A stretch of 64,000 bases of DNA from Eucalyptus grandis (Eukaryota; Streptophyta; Magnoliopsida; Myrtales; Myrtaceae): NCBI RefSeq assembly GCF_016545825.1, contig NC_052619.1, forward strand, positions 53,246,933-53,310,932. Reading direction: 5' to 3'. The translations under genes were made by a program, and so were the position numbers. The notes beneath the pieces are model-generated. The model had not been told where the DNA came from. It did not search any database and saw only the letters and a program-made list of their open reading frames with translations. Below, one piece after another: positions 37,911 through 50,640 of this stretch; within the stretch, counting starts at the first letter, position 1; each line of letters begins with the position of its first letter.

Positions 37911-40333
37911 TGCAGTCAGAACAAAAGGAAAGATGGGAAAACAATATCTCAATGACGATGTTTCACGAACATAACTAGGAAAAGAAATTCCTCGTGGCCC
38001 GGAAAAAGAAGAGGGCAAAATAGGAAGGAGCAATAATTAATAATTTCTTGCCACCGAAATGCATCCCCATGTTTCTGTTTTTTTTTCCCGCAGGGGCTCT
38101 TTTGACTAAATCTTGCCGACAACACAAAGGTAGGCTAATTTCAAAGCATGGGCGGGTTAACTTTCCCACGTTAGCGGGACCCACATTTTCTTTTTTTCCT
38201 TTGCTTTGGTGCTTTACTTCTTTTCACCATCACTTTGCTTTTTTGACAAGATTTTCGTTGGATTCTTGCGGGCCGGTTTCATCGTGAATGACGATTGAGA
38301 TCCCCGTGAGTTAATTACTTTGATCGTGAATGACGATTTGGCGCAAGGAAGAAATGTGCAGTTTTAAGCTCGTCATTGATCAAGCAAACCGCCACGTTGG
38401 ATCTTCAACATCCGTCATGGACCAAACTTTGACCAAACGTAAATTTTGACGGATCGTATTTTTTTCATCATCATACAAGTTTTGGATTTTGATGATACAA
38501 AAAACAGTTTGGATAATTGGCATTGTGATGAATATAAAGGTTAGGAATTTTTAGGGAACCGCCGCTTGCTGTCATCAAATTTGCCGCTGACCCATGGCCA
38601 TCACAAGCTCTCAACTTTGCGCGTCAATCCATTGGCGTGTTAACACCTTGCCCACTCAAGTCTGACTTTTATGCCTTTGTCTCTTTTTCTTTTCGCACAG
38701 AGCTCATAATCTATGTCCATGAAATTCGCATCTGACAAAAGTCGCTAACCTCGCTTGGCCACAGATCTGGATTGCTTGGCTACCTGTGTGGGCCTTGACT
38801 TAGTGAGTTCGCTCGATTTTCTAAACAATGGTGGGAGGCCCTCGGCTTTGTTTATCATTAAAATCAATACCGAAAAAGGAAAAAGATAAATAAATTCCTT
38901 ATCATGAGGGCATTTGGGTCTTTTGCCAGCAGCAGAAAGACAAATGCAATTGATTTCGAGTGCAGGGAAACAGAGGAAAAGAGGGTCGTGATTATGGATG
39001 GATGAACGGGTGCTGTCAGCACTCGGTGATCACATGGGGTGCTGTCAACTTTTGTTGACTTGACTTCGAATGAATTAGTAGAGGGCAAAAGTCGATTCTC
39101 TCAATCCAAAATTTCTTCACCACATGACCTAGCGATTTTCTGCGTTAAGAAACGTAAATAATTTGTCAACTTTGGCCGGCTGCAGTGATGCTTACAGAAA
39201 GTATCCTTACTGACCAATTTTGCAGCAAAACTGGCCCATAACTCTCTGCATATTCAGCCAAACCTTTGACTTCCGAGTTCAGCAACCTGCCAAAAAGTAA
39301 TTAAGAAAAATCTTCCCTTCTAATATTTTTGTGGTGAAGGAACAAAGATCTTGATAATTAAGCCCGTCTCTGTACGAAAAGTCTTTCTTTTCCTTAAAAA
39401 AAAGAGAAGTTTAGGCAATGGATCCCACCTATATTCTCTTCTTCTCTGAGCTTTTGAGCTAACGGAGGAAACTTAATTTTGATTTGGATGGAAAGAGTCT
39501 GATTTTAAAAGAATTTGCAACAAGACTTTTGGAGTTTCGTTTTTACTAAAACAAAATTTTAGTGGAGTATAATCAAAGCTAAAGTTATGGGAAAACAAAT
39601 TTGATACTTCTGAGTCCTTTTTAACTCACTAAGTTATTGTGATTAATAACTTTAATTTTAATTTTTTTTCACGCTCGGATTTATGCCTAAAAAGATTTAA
39701 GAACTTATGAATTCCACACCTCCAAATCTAGCAAGATTTTGTTTTCTATTGTAACACATGGAATGTTTAGTTATCACAAAATTGATTTAGAAAATAAGAA
39801 AATACTTGCAAACAAACACAATAAATATTGTGGCCAATCATGTCACCGATCAACAAAAAAGTTGATATTGTATGATTTAACTAAATGGAAATGGAATGTG
39901 CTGCATATATAGTCTTGTGTTGCATTGAAATACAATTACTATATTAATTGCCTGAAATTGGTCGCTGTGATCTTGAGAGAAAAGAATCAGAACAGCGTGC
40001 GGGGGCGGTGCAAGAAGACTGAAACCAATGATGGACCCAAGTCAAAGTCTATGAAGACTTGGACTACCAACCGTCCATGATGGACTAGCTTGCTCAAGAA
40101 GGAATCACACCAATGGTTGACCCAAGTCTACAAAGACTTGGACTACCAAAGGCACACGCTAAAGCATTGGCGGGACTTCCTTTCCACACTAGGATGTCCC
40201 CATCTTCTTTTTCCTTTGCTTTTATTGCTTTATTTATTTTCATTACCACTTTGCTTTTTAACAAAAATTTCCCCCGGATTCTTCGAGGCGGTTTTGCCGT
40301 GAATGACTATTGAGGTTCCTAGTGGGTTACTTA
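37911..40333. repeat. Repeated TNL-flank sequence
   Basis: The stretch 38140-38310 has a CTTTGCTTT...TTCACCATCACTTTGC segment that recurs at 40180-40320 and, inverted, at about 49240-49450. The stretch 38360-39050 is the TNL-flank unit also found at 34480, 44780 and 50085; 39050-39760 is the unit found at 22550, 32960 and 43330; 39740-40160 is the unit found at 36100 and 41930. No coding gene is visible. Confidence 0.55.
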
Positions 40334-41542
40334 GGGCGCGTTTGGTAACGATTACATTAGGGGCGATTACGATCGGGCGGTGCTTTTTTATTACATTAGG
40401 GAATCGATTACTATGATTTAAACCGTTTGGTAATTGTCAAAATTTCGATTAGGAATAAATTGCGTTTGATGCAGTGTTCACTAATTACTGTTCCAAATCA
40501 ATTTCTTTTAATTTTTAAATAATTTTTTTACTTTTTTCCTTTGTTTTCTTTTCTTTTTTCTTTTCATTTTCCTTTTTTTTTTTCTTTTTTTCTTTTTTTC
40601 CTTTTTCTTTTCTTTTTCTCATCTTCTTCTTCTTCTGGCGGTGTCATGCCCAGGGCCAAGCCAGCCTGCAGACGAGCTGGCGACCTCACGGAGCGTCGCA
40701 GGCCCTCGGCGAGCGGGCCCTCGTCGGTAGAGCCTCGCCGGCGGCCGGGCGAGGCTTGCCTAGCCCGCCGAGGCTCGGCGAGCCCGGATACGATAGGCCC
40801 GGCCCCACCGTGGCAGGCCGACCTCGTCGGGGCTGGCGGGCTACCAGGAGCCACGGCGGGGCCCAGGCGAGCCTCGCCTGCCCGGTGGGGGCTGGCGAGC
40901 CTCGCTGGCCACGGTGGGGCTGGCGTCGCGGGTTCGCCCGGCCCTGCCCGATCCCAGAACGAGGCTCGGCCTCGCCGAGATCTGCGGCCGGAGAGCCTCA
41001 CCCGTGGCCGAGGCGGGCCTCGCTCGGCCCCCGGGAGGCCTCGCCCGGCCCGGCGAGGCCGGCCCTTGCCCGCGAGGCTCGGCCTCGCCCCGGATCAGGA
41101 GGCGAGCCTCGCCGGTGGGCTGAGCAGGCAAGCCTTAGGCGGCGAGCTCGCCGGTGGGCTGAGCTTACCTCAGGCGAGCTCGCCCAGGACCTCGCCACTG
41201 TCAGCGAGCCTCGGCGAGCTCGCCGGGCCGGCCCAGCGCGCGCGGCGGCGGCGGTGGCGGCGGACGGCGGACGGCGGCGGGCGGCGGTGGCGGGCGGCGC
41301 GGCGGCGGTGGCGGGACGGTGGCGGGCGATGGTACGTTGAGCAAAGAGAGAGCCACTTTTTGTGATTCTTTTTTCGATTCGAGAATCAAGAATCATATTT
41401 TTTAATTCTAAATTCTTGTCCAAAGCGATTACTAGGGAACAAATTTGTTAGGGAGCAAATTCCTGGCAACGATTAAGGGCTGAAATTGATTAGAACAAAG
41501 AATGGAATCGACTGTTTGGATGGTTACCAAACAGGGGCCTTA
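40331..41542. mobile_element. PIF/Harbinger (Tourist-like) element with GC-rich core
   Basis: The element spans 40334-41539 (1206 bases), flanked by TTA on both sides (40331-40333 and 41540-41542). Its ends read GGGCGCGTTTGGTAAC and, inverted, GGCCCCTGTTTGGTAAC, an imperfect terminal inverted repeat of the GTTTGGT class that together with the TTA duplication is typical of Tourist/Harbinger elements. The middle (about 40640-41340) is extremely GC-rich, contains many GGCGAGGCTCG-like words in both orientations, and ends in GGCGGC repeats. It is preceded by a long pyrimidine tract (about 40540-40630). Long open frames on both strands are Arg, Ala, Gly and Pro rich, as expected of any stop-poor GC-rich repeat. 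No transposase is seen. Confidence 0.85.
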
Positions 41543-44500
41543 CTATAAGAATTTTGTGAAATAATATGTATTTGACGTTTTACATTATAAATGGCATTTT
41601 AATTACAACTGCTATCAATATGTGGATTTTTTTTTTAATATTGTTAAAAATATGTGCACTTTTACTCAATAAGCATGAGCTCTTCATCATTTGAAGTTTA
41701 ACCAATAAATATAGGTTATCTACGAGTAATTTAAATAAGTATACTAGAATTGATACATTAAGTGACATGATCAAATCATGATTTACCAAGTGTTTTTGGA
41801 CTCATCAAGTCATCTTGTGAGTAATAACTTTAATCTTAAATGTTGTTTTTGGTCACCCTCAGATTTATGCCTTAAAAGATTTAAGAACTTATGAATTTTG
41901 GAAGGGAACATCTTTACACCTCCAGATCTAGGTGAGATTTCGTTTTCTATTGTGAAACATGGAATGTTTAATTACCACAAATTTGATTTAGAAAAAAAAA
42001 AAAAATACTTGCAAACAAACATCATTTGCTGAAAAATACTTTGATGTTTAAATAGTTTAGCCAACCGTATCATCAATCAATAGAAAAGTTGATACCGTCT
42101 AATTTAATCAAATGAAAAGTATGAAAGTGCTGTATACATGTGGTTTTTGTTGCATCGAAATATAATCATTAGATTATGAATTGTATGAGATTGGTCGATG
42201 TGATTTTGATATGGACGCCAACAATCTAAGACCTAAGCTCCCCGTGCCTCGTTTTAAGGCAGCACTAACATTAGCTACCTTTCTCAGAAAGAGAGAAAAA
42301 CATAAGAAAGAACAGCGTACGGTTGATGCAAGAAGACTGGAACATCACGGGATTAGAGGGGCGTCAAAAGTCTACGAAGACTTGGACTACCAACAGTCCA
42401 TGATGAACCAGCTTTGCTCCAAGAAGGAATCAAACCCGTGATTCATTCATTTGGTAACTTTGTCCCTCAAAGTCATACTTCCATAAACATAGGGATTTTA
42501 TCAAAAAGATGGAAAAAAAAATGTCACTAGATCACTCCATAAAATCCAACAATGACTCATCGTTCTCCCATTCACCCGCAAAATTTACATGGCAACAAAT
42601 CGATCTCTAATTCTCATAATTCATCAATAATTTCATGACACCATTTCCTCCGATCATATATAGTCATACGAAAATAGAAAAAAAAAAACTCTTATGATAT
42701 CTTTATCTCGCAAAGAATTTTTTCGTCTTGGGAAAAATGCCTTTAGGAAATAAATTTTTGATAAAGGGAATCAAAAGAATTTGATTGCTTTGAAAACAAG
42801 TTAAAAAAAAGAAAAAACTGATTTTTATCATAATTGGTAATAAGTGAATCCACTAAATGCAGCTTGTATCGTTAAAAGTAACACGTAATGACTAATAAAT
42901 TGGAATCGATTTCGTCTTTGTTTATTCTATAATCCATCAAAATAACAACGATTACAAAGAAATTAAGATAGAAATTATGAAACCATACTTGTAAAATATA
43001 GATATGATTGTGCTTTAGGAATGCGAAGAATTTGAGAATTAATAAAGTATATTCATCTCACTTCAAAGGGTAGCAAAAAATAAGGGTAACGATTCCTTCT
43101 TGCCAAGTCGTTTTTCTATAAGCTTATTGTTTTTAGGATTAATACAACAAAAAATCTCAAATTGGTACACCCTTGATAACGCAAAAAATCCCAAACTGAC
43201 ATTTATGACAAATTTAATCTTTTTTAGTTTTTGTTATATTGAGTTAATACTATGAAAAAAATACAAACTAGTGCACATGTAACAAATAGAGTAAAACCCC
43301 AAACTAATACATCTATCAATTGTCAAAATTTGATGTATGCTTTTGTTGACTTGACTTTGAATGAATTCACCCTTTTTTTTTTGGGACAGAAGTTGATTCT
43401 AATCCCAAAATTTCTGCACCACAAAGTCCAGTAATTTTCCGCTTTAAGAAACATAAATAAGTATCAACTTTGGCAGGCTAGAGCGATGCTTCGAGGAGTC
43501 ATCCTTATTGACCAAATTTTATAGCAAAACTGGCCCACGACTCTCTCTGCATATTTCACCCAGTCCTATGGCTTCCAAGTTCAATGACCTACCCAAAAGT
43601 CATTCAAAAAGATCTTTCCATTTCATTTCCTTGATATTTCTATGGTGAAGGAACAAATGTCTTTGATAGTTAAGACTCGCATCTAACACGAAAAGTCTCT
43701 CTTTCCCTTTAAAAAGAGTAGGAGTTAGGCAATGGGATCCCACCTGTTTTCTCTTCTTCCTGAAGCTTTTGAGCTATAATGGAGGAAGCTCAATTTCAAT
43801 TCGAATAAAAGGAGTATGATTATAAAAATACTTGCAACAAAACTTTTGGACTTTCGTTTTAATAAAACAAAAAAGTTTAGTGGAGTAATGATCAAAGCTA
43901 AAGCTATCAAAGAACAAATTTGATCTTTCATTAGTCTCGAATCAATGAATTTGATATTTCTCAAGAGTATTTTGACTCATCGAGTCAATTGATTAATAAC
44001 TTCAATCATAAATTTTCTTTTTGTTAGATTTGGACATACGTCTAAAAAGACTTTAGAGCTTATGAATTCCGGAATGGAATAGCTTCACATCTAGCGTGAT
44101 TTCACTTTTCCTCCTTGGCTGCCCCACCATGTGCTTCCTTCATGTTGTCCTTATCAAATACCAATCGTTTAATCGACGTCAGTACCCATCGAAAATTGAA
44201 GGTCTTGCTGGTGTTGGAGCATTCACATCAATCATGCACTCCCCGCCAACTTTGAGGGTGTCAGCTGGTCAATCACGGGGAATGACCATGGCCATGGGGT
44301 TAGGGTTTTGGAGGCGTGAGCAGAGAGCAATGACAACGAGGGAAGATCGAGGATTTGGAGTAAAGGAAGAAACGTGCAAGGTCAAGGAAGGATGTGGAAG
44401 GAGTTGTCGTGGAGTTTAAACGAAGTTTACCTAGAAAAGAAACTATATAGAAGGAAAAGATATAAAAATTCTAAACCTGAGCATGTTGAATATTTTGGTC

Positions 44501-45469
44501 TCTTCATCCAAATAAAGAGAGATCCATCATAGGCTTTCTTCTCCCGAAAAGGAGTGAGATCAAAAGTGAAATGCTAAAATCAAGTGAGAAGAATGGTAAA
44601 GTCTCAAGCGCGAAGCAGAAAGGATAAAAAGCAAAGCGATAATTTATATTTCCATTCCACTTTTCTTTTGAAGTTAAAATTGTAGCTCGTTTCTTTTGCA
44701 AGAAAGACCGCCCACTGGAATATCTCACTTCTTGCATCCTAAAAGTTGCTAAGTCCAGTTTCCTAGACCCTAAAAATTGCAAAGTTCAGATTTTTAAGTG
44801 CATCTTTGTTCAAGTAAAATGCCATGTCAGATTCTCAACATCCATCTTGGACCAAACTTTGATGGAATGTATTGTCTGATTACCCTATAAATTTTGGATT
44901 TTGATGATTTAAATACAGTGGGAATAGTTGATATTGTGGTAAATATAAAGGTTGGGATGGAACTTCCCACTTGCCGTTGTCGAATTGGCCGTGCGCCCAT
45001 TGCTATCACAAGCCCTCAATTTCGCGTGTCAATCCATCGGCAAGTTAATGCCTTACACGCTTGAGTCTGTCCTCTATGCTTTCGTCTCTTTTTTCTTTCC
45101 GCGTAGAGCTCATATCCTATGTCCAAGGAATTCGCGACCGACAGAGGTCGCCAGCCTCGCACGGGCACACATCTGTGGCTGCATGGTCGCGTCATTGGGG
45201 CTTGACTTAATTAATTCGCTTGATTTTTTTAGGAACGAAGAGAGCCCCTCAGCCCCGTTTATCATTAAAATCAATACCAGAAAAAGAAGAGGATAAATAA
45301 ATTCCTTGCCAAAGGGGGCATTTGGGTACTTTTGCAGCAGCAAAAAGATAGAATGCAATTGATAGGGGAGAGAGGGGAGCAGAGGAAAAGGACGTGTCGT
45401 GATCATGGTGTGTGTTCTGTCAGCTGTCGGTGGTCACATGGGAAGAGTGATGATATCGTGTGCGGTAGT
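41543..45469. repeat. Repeated TNL-flank sequence
   Basis: The stretch 41930-42900 matches 36100-36900; 43330-44620 matches 32960-34330; 44720-45450 matches 34480-35170 and ends directly at an NBS shard. The AT-rich interval at about 42900-43330 holds nothing recognisable. The frame at 42181-42441 lies in the repeated unit and shares only pieces with the frame at 36437. I see no gene. Confidence 0.55.
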
Positions 45470-45685
45470 GAAGCCAGGCTGTCCAATAAAAGAGTTCTCC
45501 TTCTTCTCGAGAATGTGGATGAAAAGAATCGCATGGATGCATTTGTGATGAGGTACGGGGAGCTTATTATTACTCCTAGAAACAAAGATGTTCTCCATGC
45601 TTCCGAATTTAATTGCAGTATTAACTTAACGGCATTAATCCCAATCAAGCCCTTCAACTTCTATTGGCAGACCGTGTAATCATCT
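45470..45685 (+). pseudogene. NBS (kinase-2 / RNBS-B) shard
   Basis: The piece is open in one frame: RLSNKRVLLLLENVDEKN, then ELIITPRNKDVLHASEFNC. It aligns to TNL2 DRLSNKRVLLLLDDV through KIIITTRKKDIL. The catalytic DD of kinase-2 reads EN. It is joined at its 5' end to TNL-upstream-like sequence (44720-45450), so TIR and P-loop are deleted between flank and shard. It stops after about 65 codons. Confidence 0.82.
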
Positions 45686-46540
45686 GCTGGGAGCCAGAAA
45701 CTTGTAAGACTAGTGAGGGAAGTCATTGCCTTTTGATGGAATAGTTAAATCTATTGGAACTCGATGTGAAGTTTTAGTAGAATGGTTTGCTTCTTTTTTT
45801 CTCTCAGAGAAATTATTAGAACTAGATACAAGGATTCATTTTGCAACCTGGGGCATCATATGCAGAATTTTTGAAAACTATGTACCTAAGAAAATAACTA
45901 CCATCACTACCACAATTAGAATATGAAATCCAAGTTAAGGATGCGTTTATTTCGCAAAAAATGAATGATTTGAAATATAATTTTTGAAAGATGATCGTTT
46001 ATACCGTTTGAAAAAATTAGTCAATGAAAAATATTTTTATTGTCAATAACAATTTATACCTAACTATTTCCGTGGGCGATGAAAATTTTTTCCATCCATT
46101 TATTTTTCTAAATCATATAAGCGATTATTTTTAAAAAATATTTTACAAATCACTCATTTTCCTTAAAATGAACGCACCTTAAGTTTGGAAAAATTTAATT
46201 ATGGACTCTCAATGGTAAATTGATTAATATTCTATCTTGTAATACAAGAAACAACCTAATTTTTTTATGACATGTTCATGTATCCCACATCTCTTGTTTA
46301 TGGAATTTGTATACTCTTTATATACATCTGGTCTTTATCCACCTATTGGCTTAGTCTTTTGAATTGATATGATAGTAAAGTTGATATTTTACCAAAGTTA
46401 AGTTATGCTCTAGTGTATCTCGCTTGTGCAACCCCCTTTGTCAAATTCTACATGTTTTTTTATTTATTTATTTTTTTTTTTATGTTATATGGCGAAAAGG
46501 TTTGGAGTAGGCAAGGATTTGCACAAAAGTGTGAAGAGCA
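45686..46540. other. AT-rich stretch, no gene
   Basis: The segment at 45690-45790 resembles 6520-6600 of the TNL1 3' flank (GAAGTCATTGCCT, then AACTCGATGT). The rest is AT-rich. A region at 46265-46430 with ATGTATCCCACATCTCTTG and TATATAC has the look of a worn LTR, but no ends, partner or tRNA primer site are visible. Confidence 0.4.
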
Positions 46541-46900
46541 AGCTGCACCTTTAAAAACATCATCTGAAACACTTATTAGTTGAGATCCAAGAGATGTCAA
46601 TATTTTGTTAATTATCCTAGTCATTGAAGAGGCTTGACTGAACTCTTGCGAGTCATTGAAGCGGAATCTGAGTTTGATTGGTGAGGATAAAGCGGAGTCC
46701 CGTGCTTGTTTGGATGATGGAGAAGGTCGAAGAACATATATTTGGAAGTGGAAGTACCAAATGGAAGTTGCTCGATGTATATGCAGTACCAAGGCTTATT
46801 TCGAAAAGTCTCGTCCATCAACATTTGTTAGAATTGCACAAGAGCACGTTTCCAGTGAAACCATTGAAAGCTTGAAAACTATATTAAAATTTGAATATAA
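46541..46900 (+). pseudogene. Decayed LRR shard
   Basis: In mixed frames the segment reads SLKRNLSLIGE (compare RLPSLIGNLE at 22105) and, downstream, a VPRLISKSLVHQHLLELHKS stretch that resembles the VPRLPESL...LTLEL repeats of TNL1 and TNL2. It is about 110 codons with frame changes. The assignment rests on LRR spacing and wording, so it is less secure than the NBS shards. Confidence 0.5.
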
Positions 46901-48289
46901 ATTATAATCTCAACCAGAGGCAATTTTATTGGTCAGCGGAAATAGAACTGGGAGATGGAAGTTAAATGAAAACTCCATTACTCATAAAGAAAGTCAGGGT
47001 AGCCTTTGTTACGTTTCAAAATATAATGTTTAAGGAAATACATTCGTAAAACTTATATTAAATTTACTATAGTTATAAAATCAGATTTGATTAATAATTA
47101 AAGTTGGAATTTGAAATTTGCATCGGTGGAATTCGGATGCTATAGAAAAACTCAAATTAAAATAATCTTTGTTAGAAATGGTGAGCAAAGTATAAAATGT
47201 GTTAAGATAAAGTAAAACGATAGTCTAATTTGAAAATTAGAAATTTGTCCTCAAACTGGTAATGGACAATCTTTTAGAGAATTTATGTCAATAAGAGAAA
47301 GCAAAGGTCCGTACGTCTTCAATGACTTACATTGACCAAATGCAATATGATGATATAATTTGCACGTTTTTGTGCTTTTGTTCGAAACTATATATATTCA
47401 ATCCAATGTTCTCTACAAGCAATTGAATAAATAGTCGACATTAAATAAGATAAAAGGAGGATATTTGATATAGCTTATTTCAGTAACTACTGCTTGGCAA
47501 TTAAATCGGCATAATCAAATCTATCTATCGAATGATCATAGTTAAAGTAGAAAAAACGGTTGCAAAGGGCATGCCACGTAGCTATTGTGCATGGGTTTGC
47601 TTGGTGTAGCGAGAGTGTGAACTGCCTACTTGAATGTATCTTGCATTTTTTATTACTAGGATTTTATGCAATGGGAACAAACGTTTAAGAAAAATGCCAA
47701 ACAATGTTGATCAAGGATTGTTCTAATATTTTGATTGATGACACAGGGGCTCTCAACCACCATGATTAGAATAGCAAAAGAAATCAAGGAAGCATCTTGG
47801 AATTGATTGATAAACCTTATTTGACGCTGTTGAAAAACTTAGAAGAATCCCTCCATATTATTTCACCAAACCTATTTTTATAAATTACGTGTTAAAAAGC
47901 AACTACACCAAGTAACATGGAAATCAATCAAAATTTATGCCATAAATTACATGCTCAACCGACTTACCGTTAAAAAGAAGAATTAGCTTCTGGCCACGAG
48001 GGCATTGGAGTAATTTGGCAGCAGCGAAATACGCGTCCAGATGATCAACGGATTCCAGAAAATAACGCGGTTTTGGCCATTTAAGGTGCGCGTGCACGTG
48101 CGCGGATCAGGCACAGGAACAACTCACAACCCGACGGGAGGCCGTTTTCCCTAAAATAGCCCCGACTCGACACCCAAATCCCAAAAGCGACGCTACAATT
48201 ATGCAGGAGCAAGGACGCGCTTTGGGCAAGTGCGTGAGCCACTCATCGCGACGCAATTGTGGTCGGAAACTCCACAAAGACAAGGATTA
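46901..48289. other. AT-rich stretch, no gene
   Basis: I see no coding sequence to about 47980. The segment at 48000-48260 carries a short GC-richer piece (AAAATAGCCCCGACTC, GACGCTACAATTATG) that recurs at 35540-35640 and probably derives from TNL upstream DNA. Confidence 0.45.
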
Positions 48290-48560
48290 TTAAAATTCAA
48301 AAGAATAATAACCGAAAGCACTCTGATTGAATTTGCTCCCATCTTTTTAATAGTTATTTTAGCCACGGAAAGCACTCGATTGCTCCCATCTTTTTAGAAT
48401 TCCACTAGTTTATCTACCCCGCTGTTGTGTCTCTCCTTTTTTCAATTGCGTTACGACGGTGGATAAAAGAGAAGAATTGAGTTGTGGGAGGGGCCACTTC
48501 GGTTTTAAAAAAACCTCCATTCGTCAACTTTGACAGGCTGTAAATTGTAGAAGCAACTGC
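48290..48560 (+). pseudogene. TNL 5' leader remnant without coding sequence
   Basis: The order of words matches the TNL1 and TNL2 leaders: ATTCCACTAGTTTAT, then TTTTTCAATTGCGTT, then AACTTTGACAGGCTG directly where the TNL start codon should follow. The GC-rich leader centre is deleted. After CAGGCTG the sequence changes, so the TIR exon is absent. Confidence 0.6.
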
Positions 48561-50640
48561 ACATATAGTTAACAGAACTATGTCTATGTGCAGGAGGCTG
48601 TGGTTCATTCCGCATGTGAATTAATTAGAAGAGCAATCAAATTGAAGGTTCGGGACCGGATTGAATTCTTTTCTACCATAATCATAAGGAATCTCAGGAT
48701 GTGTTATCAATTTACTGTCTAATTTATTTCTCAACACCTAATTTGTTAAATAGAATTACATGTTGGATATTTCGATTGTCACTCATAGTGTATTCAATTC
48801 ATGGAATCAAATCATGGGCACAAATATGTGGCTATATGGTCGTGGCATTGGGGTTTGTCTTTGGCAAATGTGGTTGTTTTTGGAAGGGAACGGAGTAGCA
48901 TTTGCTCTCTATTCCGAAAGGGTCACAACCATGGCAAGCTGCTCTCTTCTGAAAAAATAGCCATGGCATAAAACTATGCAATTTTTCCATGGCATAAAAC
49001 TCAGGCTAATGAGATGCGCAAAACTTTCACGTTTTCCAAAAGTTATTTTTTAAAAAAGAAAATGAGATATATCTATATTTTCACGCTTGTATAGCGTCTA
49101 TTTTCAAAAATCTATATATTCACTTGCTAAATGTAAAATTAAGATTTAATCATATCAATTAATATATCAACTTTAGCACACATTTTTTGAACAAAATTGG
49201 AAAAGAAATCCATAATTATTAGCATAAAGTCATTTCTTGGGAACCTGACCATCATTCACGGCGAAACTATCGGCAAGATGGAGAGGCATAAAGCAAAGTG
49301 ATAATGGAGAGGTACAAAGTAATAACGCATAGAAAGTAATAACACAAAGAAGACAAAGGTGGGGCCATGCTAATGTGGAAAAGAAGGGCCACTAATGCTC
49401 TTAGCATACCTTTTGCGCTGTCCGTAGGATTTAAGAAGCATGCTAGAATAAAGGTTCATAATTACTCTTTTCTATTTTGCCCCTTCTTTTCCCGTGGTAA
49501 TTTTTTTACAATTAAACTCATAAAAAAATCATCATTGTGATCTTATTTGTCAAATCTAAAAAATATACATTCTCCTCTATCTAAATTAACTTGATAAAGT
49601 TGAAAGATTAGGACATCATAAAAAAAATAATTAAGATTTCATCACATCTTAATATTGAACTAAAAGTTTATATCCTCTATGATAAAGTTGAATTTTATGA
49701 CATTTTTTATAAGCAAGTGGAAATTTTAAATTCTCTTGAATATTTGGCTAATGAAATCCGAAGAACTTTCACTTTTTTCAAAAGTGATTTTTTTTAAAAG
49801 AAGATGAAAACTATCCAGATTTTCACGCTTATATAATATCTATTTTCATAAATCTGTACATTCACTTGCTAAATGTTAGATTGGGATTTGGTCGTATTAA
49901 TTATTATATCAATTTTAGCATACTTATTAACCTTACTCATAAAAAACCTGAATTTATTTGTCAAACTTCAATTGATAGAGAGTGAGTTCTTACTGAGTAA
50001 GAAGTGCACATCTTTCTTAACAAAATCGACTAAAAAAAGTCCATAATAATAAGCATAAAACCATTATGTGCGTGGTTTTGATAATTGGTTTTTTTGATAG
50101 TGGTATTACAATGGACATATAGGTTAGGATTATTTACGGAACTGCCAATTGCCATCATTGTATTGCCAGCCACCCATTGCCATCTTGATTCCTTACCTTC
50201 ATGGCGTCAATCCATGGGCGAGTTAACTCCTTGCCCACCCAAGTTGTCTTTTACGCCCTCGTCTCTTTTTATATTTGTGCAAAGCTCACGATCTATGTCC
50301 ATGGAAGTCGCAACCAACAGAGGTCACTAGCCTCGTGCGGCCACGATCTGTGGTTGCATGGCCACGGTGTTGGAGCTCGAATCAGTTAATTCTCTCGATT
50401 GTTAGAGCAATGGAGAGAGGCCCTCCGGCCTATTTTATCATTAGAATTAATATCGAAAAAGAAAAAGAAAAAAATTCCACACCACGAGGGCATTTGGGTA
50501 TTTCGGCAACGGCATAAGACAGGATGTAATTGATAGAGGAGAAAGGAGCAAAGGAATAGGACAGATGGGTCATGATTTTGGCTCGAGTTCGAGCCAGTGG
50601 GGCAAAGAGTCGAAGACCCAAGGGACCAAGGCGCAAGTGC
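48561..50640. repeat. AT-rich spacer with a direct repeat pair and TNL flank
   Basis: A segment of about 180 bases at 49005-49190 recurs at 49745-49925, with shared words TTCACTTGCTAAATGT and ATCAA(T/C)TTTAGCA. The segment at 49240-49450 is an inverted match to the repeat at 38140-38310 and 40180-40320. The stretch 50085-50600 is the TNL-flank unit also found at 34480, 38360 and 44780; it leads into the TNL2 promoter. No gene is visible. Confidence 0.55.

Noticed and set aside
40541..41365. Long Arg/Ala/Gly/Pro-rich open frames on both strands
   Set aside because: They arise from stop-poor GC-rich repeats inside a transposon. Several frames are open at once and none has domain-like composition.
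46265..46430. Possible solo LTR
   Set aside because: The wording is LTR-like, but no defined ends, target duplication, primer site or second copy can be seen.
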